The notes beneath the pieces were generated by a model. The model was not told where the DNA came from. It did not search any database and saw only the letters and a program-made list of their open reading frames with translations. From Ascidia mentula (Eukaryota; Chordata; Ascidiacea; Phlebobranchia; Ascidiidae), in the NCBI GenBank assembly GCA_947561715.1, contig OX387205.1, forward strand, positions 3,601,001 through 3,665,000: DNA of 64,000 bases. Reading direction: 5' to 3'. Below, in pieces: positions 11,501 through 25,000 of this stretch. Position 1 is the stretch's first letter. Every line of letters starts with the position of its first letter. A program made the position numbers and the translations under genes.

Positions 11501-14500
11501 GTTTGAAAAACTCGAACTTTCTCTTACACCGGATGTGTAAACTTTGAAGGGATTTTTTGTGTGATTGTGACGTCACAATCGGTGCCAGGAGATTCGTGCG
11601 TGACTAACCAAAGGAAATCGTAGACAAACTATAGCGGGTTTGAAGTAAAAAACCCGAGTTCGTCATCGCAAGCCCTAAATAAATTATGTGTGTAAACAAT
11701 CATCCCTTACACAACCAAACATAACGCAGGGTTTTCATTGGAAAACATTTTGAGAATTGGCTTCCATTCCATGCTGTAAATCCGATTAATGACGTCATCG
11801 CGGGTTTTTCATCTTCACTGAATTTTCTAGCGCCCGCATTGTTCTCTATAGTCTGAATGTAGGAGAAATGTAATTAGAATTGCATGAGACTGTGTCGTCA
11901 CTGTGGGGTGTTGTAACGTAACGTGAAGAGAATTTTCTGCTGTAAGAATCATCTAATGACATCATTCGGTTAAATCAGTGCTTTCCATTCGGTGGGACTC
12001 AAAATTCTTTCCATGGGGCTACGAAGCTGGTTGCCATTTTTATAAGTTTGCTTCGAAGTCCTGTGTTTGCGTGAACGCGAGTTACCATGTTATAAGTTAA
12101 CATTATGTCCCAAGGGTGAGTATAAAGTTGCTCACCATAAGAGCCATCTATGTATGTGTAAAAACCAAATGTCATATTTTTTATAAAAATTGGCGCAATA
12201 CATACAAAAATTTTTAGGTAAAAGTTCGTCTCCTGTCTATCCAAAAACTGTTGATTAACTCTAAATAGTGTCGTATTGCCACAAGCTTTCATGCATTGTA
12301 AATATGTCTGGCAGTGTCAGTGACTGATTATGACCCGAAAAAGGTTTTAATCACTGATTTTAATCACAATACTTGTACTTGTAATCAGGTGTAAAATAGG
12401 AATAGAAATACAAAACGGTTGATTTTAATCCCTTAGGTTTTATAACTTGCATCTGTCTTCATCGTTTAACACTTTTACGTTACCCTTCGCAGCAAAACTT
12501 GCTGACGTCAAAGGTTTGTGATGAGGAGGACATGAGGAGGATTGTGAACGATCATCTACTTCCCATGGTTGGAAGCAGATTGAAAAGCTTCGAGAAGAAG
12601 TTGGAGGAGATGGATGTGAGTGAACTCTGATGAACTGATTGTTGTTCATTTGAGGAAAAGTTTTTTGTGTCGGTTTCAGTTCGATGGAAAAGTTAAGCTT
12701 TTACAAAAATTTCCAACACCAAAAACTGAAGATTATTAAAAAAAATATCTGCTACGAAAAGGTTCTAAACTCGTTTAAGTTTTTTAGTAAATGGCTGTGT
12801 ATCCTATAAAACGTGATTTAGTAGTATGACATATCAACTTTCTGACATATCACCTAATTCCAAGAATATGTAAACTCCTTTCTGGTCCAATTTCCGACAG
12901 TTAATATGAAGCGGTACGTTTTTATCCACGTGTATTCATAGCAAATGTTGGAAGAACTGGCAACCGGGACAGAGCGACAACTCAAAAGGTTATTCAAGTT
13001 CGCGCAAGGAGCGGCTCACCTCTGGGACGTCCATGAAATTGGTTTGGCACGACAAGAAAGAAGACTCGATGTAAACTTTGTCTTAGCTATAAAAAAATGT
13101 TACTGGATGCTTGCGTAGATTTATAAGTATTGGTATCGTCATCTTTCGAAGTTTTTTGGAAAAATTGAGTTTAACTTGTTGGTGAATCGCATGGGTATGT
13201 TGCCAAGTTTATTGTAAACTTGCATATACCATAGTCTAGGCGCTAACTAACTGTTTATTGTCCTGTGCATCCAGTTTATAACTACAGACACTTTTACCGT
13301 ATTACTAAACTTCGTAGCACAAAAGTATTGATTTATGCATCAAATTTAAATAAACTCGTCATGTTTCGTTAGAACGAATTGGAGCAGTCGAGACAGTTGC
13401 ACGACACCGACAACCAAGAGAGAGAAACGAAGTTGGATATAATGCTCGATCGACTTCGACAGGAAAGCAGCGATGAAGCACTTACCTCATGCCTGGAGCA
13501 GTGTATGCACATGCTCGCCCACATTAAAGACGGGTAAGATGGGCTCTACTTACGCCCTGGAAACTTGCTTGGCTTTGATATCAATTTCTTTTTGGTATGC
13601 AAGACTTATAGCTGTTTTTGAATATAGTCTACGTGTCAATGAGACGTTTTTCATACAATTCGTGGAAACTTTAATTTATTATAGTCTGTGTTGCCATATC
13701 ATCCTTATTTCTAAGATTTGTTTTTATTTCTGACTGGGCGTCCTTTTTTAGGCTGTTTTAGCTCCAACAATGTTAAATGCTACCCCTTTCCATCTTTTGC
13801 AAACAAATTGTGCGTTGTTTTATCGAGAGACATCACCCCGTAAAAATAACTCATTTTCTCTCAAATTTTCATAAAATTACGACACTTCAGCACCATAAAA
13901 GAAAAATCACGTTCTTTTTCCAGTCGCCCTTGTTTTAGGTTTCACATCGTTGGCAATCCCGGGTCAGTGCTACATGGATATTGTCTCAAAAAATATTAAC
14001 ATAAATTTGAGGTTATCTTGTATTTCTGCTCAGATACAAAGAATTCCATGAGACCCAGGTTGGTAAATCTGCCACCTACCCTTCCATGGTAGCTGAGGAG
14101 TTGAACAAATACGAGGAAACCGTTTGTAAGTTCTTCAACGTCGATCGAACAACACAACCCGCGGTAAGTACTTTTCAAATCCAAACTACCTCGAAAAGTG
14201 GCGATTAACAATTCAACAGTGCAGTTTTTGTTTCTCTTGTTGTAGTATTTAATTGTTGAGATTGAAAGAAACTGTAACTGCTATTGAACTTTTCGCAGAC
14301 ATTTTGGTTGCATTGTATTAAGCATGTACAGTATTGCATAGAAAATATTCTAAATTTACTCATAGCAAGTGTTTTTGTTTGCCATCCGAGAAAAGGAAGG
14401 TGACTTTCGTACTATATAGACCAGAGACTGATACGGCGCAGTGAAGAAATTTAATTTATTATAGGTCATTGTCAGCAGTCCCTACAGTCTATTGACTTAG

Positions 14501-15987
14501 TTTTGAGAAAAATGCAGCCGGTTAAAATGTAAACTTTCAGGTAGTAGTGAAAGTTCCTAAGAGGAAGGGAAACCAGAAGCAACAGGAGAAGAAAAAGAAG
14601 TCGGATGAAAAAGATGCAAAGGATAAACGAACAGATGCAGTACGTAAGGCGAGATAGTTTTAAGTAAAAACAAAAACAGCAGTAAATGCGGAAATACAAG
14701 TCATAAGTTATTTTCGGGACTTTCCAAACTGTGTTCCGTAACGATCGATCAGTGAGTCTCACGACAAATGTTAAGGGTCGCTAGGAGTTAATGTTACACA
14801 AAGCACAACATTTAGCTGTGACATTTTACAAACTTCGTGTCCAGACACGTTTACTGGGCCACTGTATATGTATATTCTATAATATATACTCGTGGGTCAG
14901 TGTATACTAGTGGAGTTATTCAGTCGTTTTATTAAATTTGCTGTTAAATAAAATCTAAAATGTAGATGACTGTCAAACACAAAAAATCGCGAAAAAAATT
15001 GATCTTTTGAAATGGTTCGCGAGCAAAAGAGTTTGATAGGATCTCCACTTCAGATAGTTTGCTGTTAGTTTACCAAGCAAGAGAAAAGAATAAGCTGCAG
15101 TTTAAAAACAGTACAGATCCACCACAGCATCAATAACCCATAAAATTAAACACTTGTTTTGTAGCGGCAACATTAAATATTTGCGCAAAATCTTCTAGGA
15201 CAAGAAAAATAAACGAGAGAGCGAAGGAGAGGAAACGGATCTGGAAAAAGTTGTTCGAGAGATTTTAACCACGGATAAAGGGACGAACTTTTGCGTGATA
15301 ACAGTGGCTGACCGCGAGGACTTTGAGGACGCCGCGGCACCATCTGGTGACGAGGAGATAGCAAGAGCAACGTTCCTCACCGAGCTAGCGGGTAACATAA
15401 CAGCATAAATGTAATTCTTTTTTGTTTAAATAGTGCGGTTTGCCATAAACTTTTATTCCAAAAGCATTGTTCTTTAGCGATTAGGACAATGATAGTCAAA
15501 AGTATGAAATAACAAAAAAGGTCCTGTATATACCAGACAGTTAAACCATGAATTTTTTATTCTTTATTTTGGACGTTTTAGGCACCAGTGATCCGGATAA
15601 AATGCCCGAGTACATTAAGAACGTATACCTGGATGCTTCGTACGTTCGGGAACTCAAGAGAACGTAAGAGTTCTTATCTTTCAACTCTTATACAAAAACA
15701 TTAACAACATATACTGTGTATATACATAACATCTCAATAACTATGCATGCTCTTTCATGGCAAGGCAGGATCGTCGCAGTGCGAATGCCTTTGCGCGGCG
15801 ATCTCAGTTATCACGTATCAATCACAGGGTTCACTGGCATCACAACCAAGTTGACGCAGCTCAGTCGGTAAAGCAATGTAACCTGTGTATCCAGGGTCGT
15901 GAGTTTAAACCTCACCGGGAGCTTGATTTTTCCTATTTCGCTGCGACCTTCCGTCCTAGCTTGGCTGTGATGCCAGTAAACCTCATG

Positions 15988-16035
<48 letters not shown>

Positions 16036-19000
16036 TAACCTCAGCATGATCCAACCTTACAGAGTCCGGCTTAACTTTTTAAACCACTTGGAACAATGGA
16101 AGGAAAAGGCACTCAGGAATGCGGAAGCAACATCTAGAGGAAAGCAGGAGGAACTTGTATCAGAACTCGACCTCCGGTATCATCTTCACGCTCCCAGAGC
16201 TAAGAGGATTGAGGTTGACGTCAGGAATGTTCGAGCGGGTAAGTTTACTCTGGGTCATGACCTCGGGGTTATTAAAGGTCGGTCCTTCTGTAAACAGACC
16301 CAGGGCTTCGGTGTATGTTTTTCTTGATGTTATATAATGTTATACGGTTTGTTATGGTGATATATTAGCCTGTGAAAAAAGAACCATAGGTGCAGAAAAC
16401 TTAGAGTTTATTAATTTAAACAAGAAAGCCAAAGCTAATATGCTACTATACGTTATATTATATGCAATCTTGATGTGGCTCTGGCGTGTTGTTAGGTTTT
16501 ACCCGTCCAGTTGCCTGCCCACCTCAACGCTCTCTTTGTTGCAGCTTATTCTCAAATTGCACTGATGATGGACGCAGTTAGTGTTCGAAACGCTTACACA
16601 TAATGTATAGCAGCATATTAGCTTTGGCTTTCCGATTCAAAAAAAGGTTTCCATTGCGGTTAATGAATTTTAATTTACAAGAATAATTTTAATTAAACAC
16701 TGTGGATACTCCTTGGGTCACTAAGGTGTAACCAAAATCTGGTAAAAGCGACCATTGTTGTCATTCAGCAAGCGCATTTTGTCTCCAGCTGAACTCGTCC
16801 TGCACAGGGAACGGGTGACGCGCCATTGTAGGGGAATCACCGCCGCGTTGGCCACCCTCAAACAGGAGTTTGGTGAAATGACGAAAGCTCATGACGAGCA
16901 GGCATCGAAGTTTCGCTACAAAGTTGAGAACATGGAGGACGTATTTTTGCACGCAACCAAATCCAGCAAGTACGAAAACCTCAGATATCCATGTGCCGTG
17001 TTTAGCGCAGGGCTTTTTTACAGTGGAATTGATTGTGGAGGGGTCTAAGGGTCTTATCCAGACCCATTAAAAATTCCTTCAAAAGAACAGTGTTATTCAT
17101 GACCCCCTTCCTACACTATTATGGATTGCACCCATTCTCGTGCGTTCTTGTTTTGCGGCCAAAAATTACCCGTTAAAAATAATATCTTTCGTTTATTCGT
17201 GTAGTGCTATCAGCAAACATGACGCTATTTTTAGATTGGTGGAGCTGATTGCGTCACTGCACAAGGACTTGGGCGGTTACGTAGAAGACATCAAGGCGTC
17301 CCTCCGCCAGTTCCGTCAAAAACTCGATCTCACCTTGGGCAAGCTGAGAACTTCCAACGCACAATGTGTTCGTGCTTTCAAGTGAGCAATAAACCCCCTG
17401 TCTACCATATTATACCCGGATTTAAATATTAACCAGTAAAGCTGTGGTTTTTACGTCAAAATCAATAGAACTCTTACAACAGCAAGTGTGCAACGCCATT
17501 TTCCGCTTAGAAACGTTATATGCAAACGTATAAAACGCAACCACAAGTTCTTGGCACAGAATAGGTGCAATTGATTTCCTACCAGTTTCCCAGGGATGCC
17601 AATATAAGAGTTACATTTTGCTGAAACGGTAAAAATTGGAGTTGAAACTGGGAGGGCTTTATCCCCGGATCACATGGTAAGCTCGTTATGACGCATGAAG
17701 GTCAACTTACACCTACATAGGATTAGGTTTGTGGATTTTTTTCAAGCCAGGTATAGGGTTTTAAGGGTTGCAGCAGTAATAGCTTTAGTGGTAGAATTCA
17801 ATGAGCTTGTTTGGTGAGGAATTCTGTATGTAATGTTTGTACTGTTTGAGTTTGTAATAGTAAACGGCGAAAAGCGTATCGTTTTTCACTTGAAGGACCC
17901 GCTGTCTCTCCTCGTATTAAATGGCCACACAACTAGTACCACAGTGAAGGGATTACTTACTGTTCAGTTTCTTTACAAACCTCCGAACATGCGTCGTGTT
18001 TTTGTTCCTCAAAAAGTGCTTTTAGACACGGGATCGTGATGTTTCATTCTTTAGTTCAATGTATGCTTGGGATCGTGTTATTTTAAAACGTACTTTTCTA
18101 GATCATTATAGGATATACTGCCATTGTAACCATACCTCCGGGATTTAATGTAGTTTTGCGTGGCAGGAGTCATTGCGTCTTTGTCCTCAAGTCTATTTAA
18201 CTCTAATAAAATCAAAAGTGATTCCGAGTTTGGTGCCTTAAAAAAATGCGATTGCCTAACGATACACGTATAGAACAGCTAGTCGCACTTGGGAGGTGAT
18301 GGGTTGCAACGGGGTATAGGACGTTTGGTTGCAATCAAAACCGATTAGAGTGCAAACGCCTAGGGGGTTTGCACAATAGAGAACATTTTTTTTGATCCAA
18401 TTCGACAGATTTATGCTGTGTAACTGGGACTGTCCCTTACAGTGGTGACGTAAGTTGGCTTCAGACATGACTCAACAAATTATACAGAAAAAAATTTTCC
18501 ATATCGCGATGATACCTGTAAAGTTAGTTAAATGTATTTTAAATAAAACACCATAGCTCCTTACAGCTCCACAAACAGTAGCAACTGACCACAAGGTCAA
18601 AAACACTAGGTCAAGACAAGCACACTAGGAAAAAAGGCAAAATTACTGATGCATGACACTGTGTGTTATTTTTTAAGGGGAGGGGCATCACTTGGACATC
18701 ATAGTTTAAGAAAAAATAACAGTTGAGCAAATATAATCCTCTCACTTCTTAAAGGTTATTTGCCGAGGGCGGCAACTTCTCTCCTGAAGAAACGATCCCG
18801 CTGAGGAAGAAGCTTGAGAAGATGTCTCAGAAGGTGGATTCATCGGAGGGAGGGATCATGAGGGATTTGGAGGGAATGGAGTCGAGGAGGTTGGATCAGG
18901 CTACGGAGGTCGTCAACAAATTTGAGGACCGGTAAATGTTGATTTATAGGTTTTTATCTGACGATAATTCAAAAACTTTCCAACTGATATTCTGCAATTA

Positions 19001-22000
19001 CACGCCGAGTCAAAAATAGTTTGATGCCGCTATTAAAAATATGAAAGCAACGGAATTTGTTAGGCTGCAAAATCCAGAACCACTTATATATTAAAAAATA
19101 ATATGAAATCAAGCAATATTACCCACCTATAACTGCTTGACAAACCTCATGTACAGAGACCACTAAATCTTTCATATTAATTTCATATCTCCGCTTTGAT
19201 AAACAGAATTTATAACACGACGGTAAAACCAGCCTTCTTTTCCGCAGATTCAAGAGTCATCTGGTCGATCTTACCTTCATTGAAAAGATGAAACGATGGC
19301 TCACCAACGCTCAAACGAAAATCAAAACCGGGGTTGCCCATAGCAACGGGATGGGAATAGAGGTTGCGGGTCACCTTGCCGCGTTGCGCCGCCGTGTGGA
19401 CGCCTGTGAAAGACCGAACATAGACAAGGAGGTGAAAATGTCTTCGAGACACGAATACCAAATACTAGCTTATGGTTTTATGCTTACGAAAGATAAATAT
19501 TATTTTTTTGGATGTTTATTTTCGTATTATTAACGAACATAACCACTGATGATGAACACGGGTGTGTTCAAAACGTCTTGTTATTGGTAAAGAATTTATA
19601 GCCAGAATGACGCTTATTTCAGAAGTTTGTTTTTATTTAAGAGCAGTGTGTCTCGGAAATGTGCAAAGGTTTTGTGTGTCTGTATATCTTAATAATTTTT
19701 TTCCGACAGATTTGTAAGCCTGTGGAAAACGTATTTATATTTTATTTTTAGAGCGTCACGCCTGAATTGCTACGCTCTTACGTGGACGAGGTGATGGATT
19801 GCTTACACAAGAGGGCGCACTACCTCCATTGCAAGAAGCAGCCGGCCATACAACCGTCAGAAAAGAATGCACAGGTGTTAATAACAGAAAAAAAAATTAA
19901 CACAAAAGAAATTCTTCTTTTTCTCTTTAAAATTTACTTTGTGTTTTTGTGAAAAGGAAGAAATTTGTTGTTTGTCGAACCAAAATTTATTTTATTGTAT
20001 TTGTTGTTGTTTTTTTTTCAATGCCCCAGTGACTGCCAGCATCATGCCTTGTGCCAAATAATACTTTTGCAAACGTTTTTGCGAAGAAAGTCATCCCTAA
20101 AGTTGATTTAAACGAAATACAGACGTCTTTGATACTGCAGTTGTTCATTCCAGCTTATCTTTCACGATTTTTTCAAGCAAAACGTAAATACCAAACCTTG
20201 TTTCACAGCCCCATTTAGAATCTCAGATCAGTCAACGATCGGACCAACTTACCCCGGGGCCTCCCCTTTCGGCCCCAATTCACACGACCCCGTCCAAAGT
20301 TGGGTTGGCAACCCCAGGTAGCATAAAGCTCCCGCCGAAAACGACAAGCAGACAGGGGTTGGACACTCAGGGATCTACTTACAGTAGGGGACGACAAGCT
20401 ACTGACGACGCTGCTATCGGAGTGATTAAAAATATACTAAGGCAGGTTCACTATATAGAACAATTATATTTAAGCATTTCTACTTAATTTGCGACAAAAA
20501 TGGCAAATTTCAACGTAAAAAAACGGCTGTTGTTTAAGATCATTTACAGAACATTTAAAGAACGTGTATTATTTTTTAGTAAATTATTTGAGATTTGTTT
20601 TAGAATTTGATGCAAAAAATTTGGATTAAAAATGTCAAAGCTAATATGCTAATCACCACAAGCAAACGTTTCGAACACTGCTGTGCCCATCATCAGTGCT
20701 GAAAACTTGTTGTAGAATATTTTACCAAAATCGTTCTTCAAAAATCTCGAAAATACACGACTTGTTACGATATATCCAATATATGAATATTTGAAGCTTT
20801 GGTTACCGTCCTGCTGTAAATTTTTCCTTTGCCAATATTATTTTGTTTTACCAACAGAGCACAGAAGGGTTTATCGGGTGAATACGAGGATTCCAGATCT
20901 ATCATGACTGGCACCACGAGGCCACCACCCTCATCATCCAACTCTCAGGTAAATACAACATATTCAAAATCATTCTATGATTTGTGACGTCAGGCAGGTC
21001 AGCTCCATGTATTTAAGGAGATATACCAAGCGCGTCAGTTGGTAATAATGGCATAAGCTCTTGCCAAAATGTTGTAAATAAATAAAACCATGTCAATGTT
21101 TTCAACAGTATGAGCCAGTCTCTTTATTCTTGAGAATTATGAGTAGATCCGTATATGGTGTTCCTAATATCATTTTGTCTGTCAAGATTTAAAGATCTGG
21201 TTTTATCTACAGAAAATTTTGACGCTGCAGCTGGAAAGCAGCATGAATTTGAGTAAAATTTTAAACATGTAAAATCTCCAAATCTGATAGTTTTGATGAA
21301 TTTTACACATCAGTTTTCTATTTTGTCAGATCGCAACAGCAAGTCGTCCACACCGAGCTTTACAAAGACACGGAACACTGGCGAGTATTGCAGGAAGTGT
21401 GGGAGATTCGGATGCAGGGAAGAAGACTCCATCAGAAGGGTAAAGTTTTGTGCCTGTGATGAACTCGATAAAGTGTTCGAGTACATTTAATTGATTCATG
21501 TGTTAAATGTTGTTGTTGCTGTTGGTCGAAACTCCGCAGTTGATTCCGGGTTTTGTGATAGTAATTAACTGCTATTTGGTTTTAATTTTCGTTAAAGTAA
21601 AACTATGTTATCTTGCCTGCCTGTCCACCTCTGTATTGATGCAACTCACTAATTGAAAAAAAATGAAAATCAGTTATCACTGATGATGAACACGGCATTG
21701 TTCTAAACGTCTGCTTAATTTCCAGCATACCAGCTTTGGCTTTCCTGTTTATATAAATTGTTACTGACGCTGCCAGGCATATTTTATTGCTAAATACTGC
21801 TCTTCTGGCAAACTTTATGTTTATCGAAGTTTTTTGTACCCAGGAATGTTATCTTTAATTTAAAACATTTTAATTCAATCTTCGACCTAGTGTTTTTACC
21901 TTATATATTTAACAGTTATATAGTTTAGGGAGCAGAACAGCGTGTAAATGGATTTTTGTTTGTTTTTTACAGAGGAGCGTCTGGTGTCTACAAACGCCGC

Positions 22001-25000
22001 GACACGAAGTTTGAAATTAAGTACATGATATTTGGAGCTAAACCACCAGATGGCGGACATTTTCTTGCAAAGGTATTTACCCCCAGATGCATCGTATTTT
22101 AGTAAAATAATTATTCCTGATTCAGTTGGATGTACTGATTTTGATAAATGCATAGACTCAGTCATTAGTCATCATACAAAATGTTATTTGTGTATTCTCA
22201 TTTGTAACATAATTTGTTCGAAAAATCCACAGTATTGAAAACAATACAACCAGCTTTTATTTGGTATAAGGCACCGTCGATTCGAATACAATCATTTGTT
22301 ACGATTTTTGCATGGGAACAGTGCCTGAAAATATATTTAACTTTCTAACCAGACAAATCAAATCTTGTTCGAAACTTTGGACGGAATGCTTTCGACCGCT
22401 GAAATCTTCTACAAACAGAAGAGTTCTCGAACACTCACAAGACCTCATCTTATACAGGTATGTTTGCAAGTACACCTCTCACTTTTACACGAATACTGCC
22501 CCTTCTTTGTTAAAATTCTGTAAAACGCAAACAGCATATATGTTTACGGCAATAATTGCTTTTATGCTGTTAAGTAAGACTTCAGGAGTAAGTCTGTGTT
22601 GCTCGACGTTGACCGACGGATCTGTCTTTAACGTATAAATGTCCAGGAAACTCAAAAAGGGAGGCAGATCAGCATCATTATGATGCTTATTTAAAAAAAG
22701 ATATATTAGTTTCACCTATAACAGCATCGTCAGTTTCTGCCTCATTCAAACATAATCATACGGACTTTGGTTGATAATTTTCTGTGAAGAAATTAACAAA
22801 ATCTTGTTTTCGCTTGATTTTAGGAGAATTTTGACCAATGCGCCGAAAAGGTTGTCGAGAAGTTGGGAAAGTTTCAAAAGCAGACTGACGAATTCCACAA
22901 CTCCTCACTACAGGGTAAGAGACGTGCGGAAATTTGGGGAAAAACTATGGAGAAAATGTTATAGGAATAAATATTATGTGATCAACAAAATGAAGGATTG
23001 TTTCAGAAATACATTTATGCAAGCTAAGAATGGCAACGATTTTTTGGGGCAACTGATTTGTTTTGTGCTGAACAATTTTACTGTGCTCGTACTAAATGAA
23101 AAAATGTCGTTGGACAAAGTTGCACCTTTTTTTGAAAAAACGTAAATTAGATTTTATCACGTTTTTCAAAAATTAGATCCGAAATAGTGGAATTTTGTAT
23201 TCGACAACTACAGTTCTAAAGAATTGTTTGGTTGTCCAAGTCTATTTATGACAAACATGAAGGACTCTAAACCTTGACGTTTTCCAGACTTCCGAAAGTT
23301 ACTCCGGGAGCTGGAGGAAGATATGTGTCACGTGCCTCGTCTCGTGCTCCAGGATCTCGTCAAGAAGGAGTTGGAGGAACTTGAGGGAGGACAGTGTCGC
23401 ATCCAGAAAGAGTTTAAAAGCAAGGAGGCGGATTTGGAAGAGCAAAAGGTTGGAAATGTTCAACTTGTTCATTATTATCTTATGATTTGTTTCCTATGTT
23501 ACAAAAGTAGTTAATGTACAGTTAAACTGTAGTGTATTCATTATATGTTAATTGTAGAATAGCAAACTCTATTTTATAATCCAATGCTTTACTTGTAGTC
23601 TGGAAGTTAATTTCGTTTTTACATAGGTGTAGAACAAATGTTTACCTTTTGAATTAACTTTTTAATACCAACTATAGCTTACTATTGTAACCTGGTGGAT
23701 GATTTGCATAAAAAAACATTGGTTGTAAATTCCATCCACTCTAACAAGCAACTTCCAATTGAATTGACAGTGAAGGTTGATTGAGATATAACTTGATACT
23801 CAATTGTGAAACACTGAAAATATATTCTTGTCACAATCTTCCTGTAACAGAATTCACACAAACATGAACTGAGGCCGACCCTGGGTCATCCAGATCAGGA
23901 ACCTTCGCTTCTAGAACTTTCCGAACGCGAACTTGCAAGACAGGTGAGTGACAGCCTAAATACCTACAATACCAAAAAAATAAAAGACAAATTCTGTGCC
24001 ATGCCAGTGTACTAAACTGCAGTGCGTGGTTATACAAACGTTAACACCTTGTAATATTTACGATATTCAAAACGACACATATGCAGGATCTGATGCGAAA
24101 CAAGGCGTTTCGAAACGTCTAGTACTAGTTATACGCGTAAACCTATTGTAGCAATAAAACATGCTTGGCAGCATCAGTAATAATTTATGCAAACCTAAAA
24201 TGAAACAGTAACCTCATAAAACAAACTATTGTGTGGTTTCCGCATTCAAAATACTTACTTGAAAATGTCGATTGACCGGATGCCATTCGATTTCAGGATC
24301 GTCACGTGACGGGTATTGAAGAACACTCGCGATCGAAACATGGTCACGTGAGAGATTGTGCGGCGCGGTTTGTTGATCGCGTCACCATCTGCTCATCCAA
24401 ACTCCTCCATCAATACGACGCCCTTCTTACTATCGATGACGTCATTGTTGGACGTAAGAGTTCGTTAACGTTGATGTTTTAAACGTTGTTCGTTGGTTTT
24501 ATTTATCTGAGCTGTCACCCGACGCTTGTGTTAATATTAAACATCTGGGCATTATGTGTTGGTGCCAGACATAATGTAATTCTTAAATGAGATGTTTTTC
24601 TGGCAAAAAATATTTATTTTACCAACTTTCCGTCGGCCATACGGCGAGATTTGAAGTTTATGTTGAATAAACTGTACGTTAATTTTTGCCGGATGGTCAG
24701 CTATGTATTGAGAACTCCCAAGCAAATTTTTGTGGATAAAAACACATAATAGTGGTAACCGTGTATGTGAGAGAGGAACGATTGATTATAAACATCTTGT
24801 TAATGTAACGTAGCATCGGCCTTCTCTTCACTTCTTCTATTTGTTCGTTTACAAAATAATCTTACCTTAACAACCCTACTTTTACTATCGTTTTATTTGT
24901 CTCTTCTGAAATACACGACTATATTGTTCGTGTTTATCTAAACTATTACAAATACGAGAGAACCAACATGAGTTAACGAGCTCTTGTACAACATCACCTT

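Larger units (their letters stand above)
12493..16238 (+). other. CCDC180: CCDC180 exons 9-16 (residues about 435-798)
   Basis: Exon 10 holds the motif HLWDVHEIGLARQER (about 500-515), typical of the DUF4455 part. Exon 13 is a 33-residue Lys-rich linker (VVKVPKRKGNQKQQEKKKKS), and exons 13-14 form a low-complexity charged bridge. Exon 16 has LDLRYHLHAPRAKRIEVDVR, one of the most family-like blocks. Exon 13 has two overlapping donors, GTACGT at 14640 and GTAAGG at 14644. Only the first keeps exon 14 open. Confidence 0.82.
16789..21439 (+). other. CCDC180: CCDC180 exons 17-24 (residues about 798-1222)
   Basis: Long helical exons 17-21 are followed by a Pro/Ser/Gly-rich hinge in exons 22-24 (for example LTPGPPLSAPIHTTPSK and RPPPSSSNSQ). 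The hinge separates the N-terminal coiled coils from the DUF4456-like part. Exon 22 ends in the short hydrophobic block AAIGVIKNILR. Its junction with exon 23 is ambiguous: either CAG/GTTCAC at 20446 with acceptor at 20864, or a GC donor at 20442 with acceptor at 20857. Both keep frame and differ by one residue. Confidence 0.78.

Noticed and set aside
15851..15924. tRNA-Lys gene
   Set aside because: The A and B boxes are recognisable, but the anticodon arm is not preserved and the acceptor stem does not pair, so it is a derived repeat rather than a working tRNA.
15757..16047. Open frames on both strands containing Thr-His or Val-Cys runs
   Set aside because: They are translations of the CA microsatellite and the tRNA-derived repeat, not genes.
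22771..23145. 124-codon plus-strand open frame in CCDC180
   Set aside because: It covers exon 27 in a wrong frame and reads on through the intron. The supported exon is 22824-22914 in another frame.
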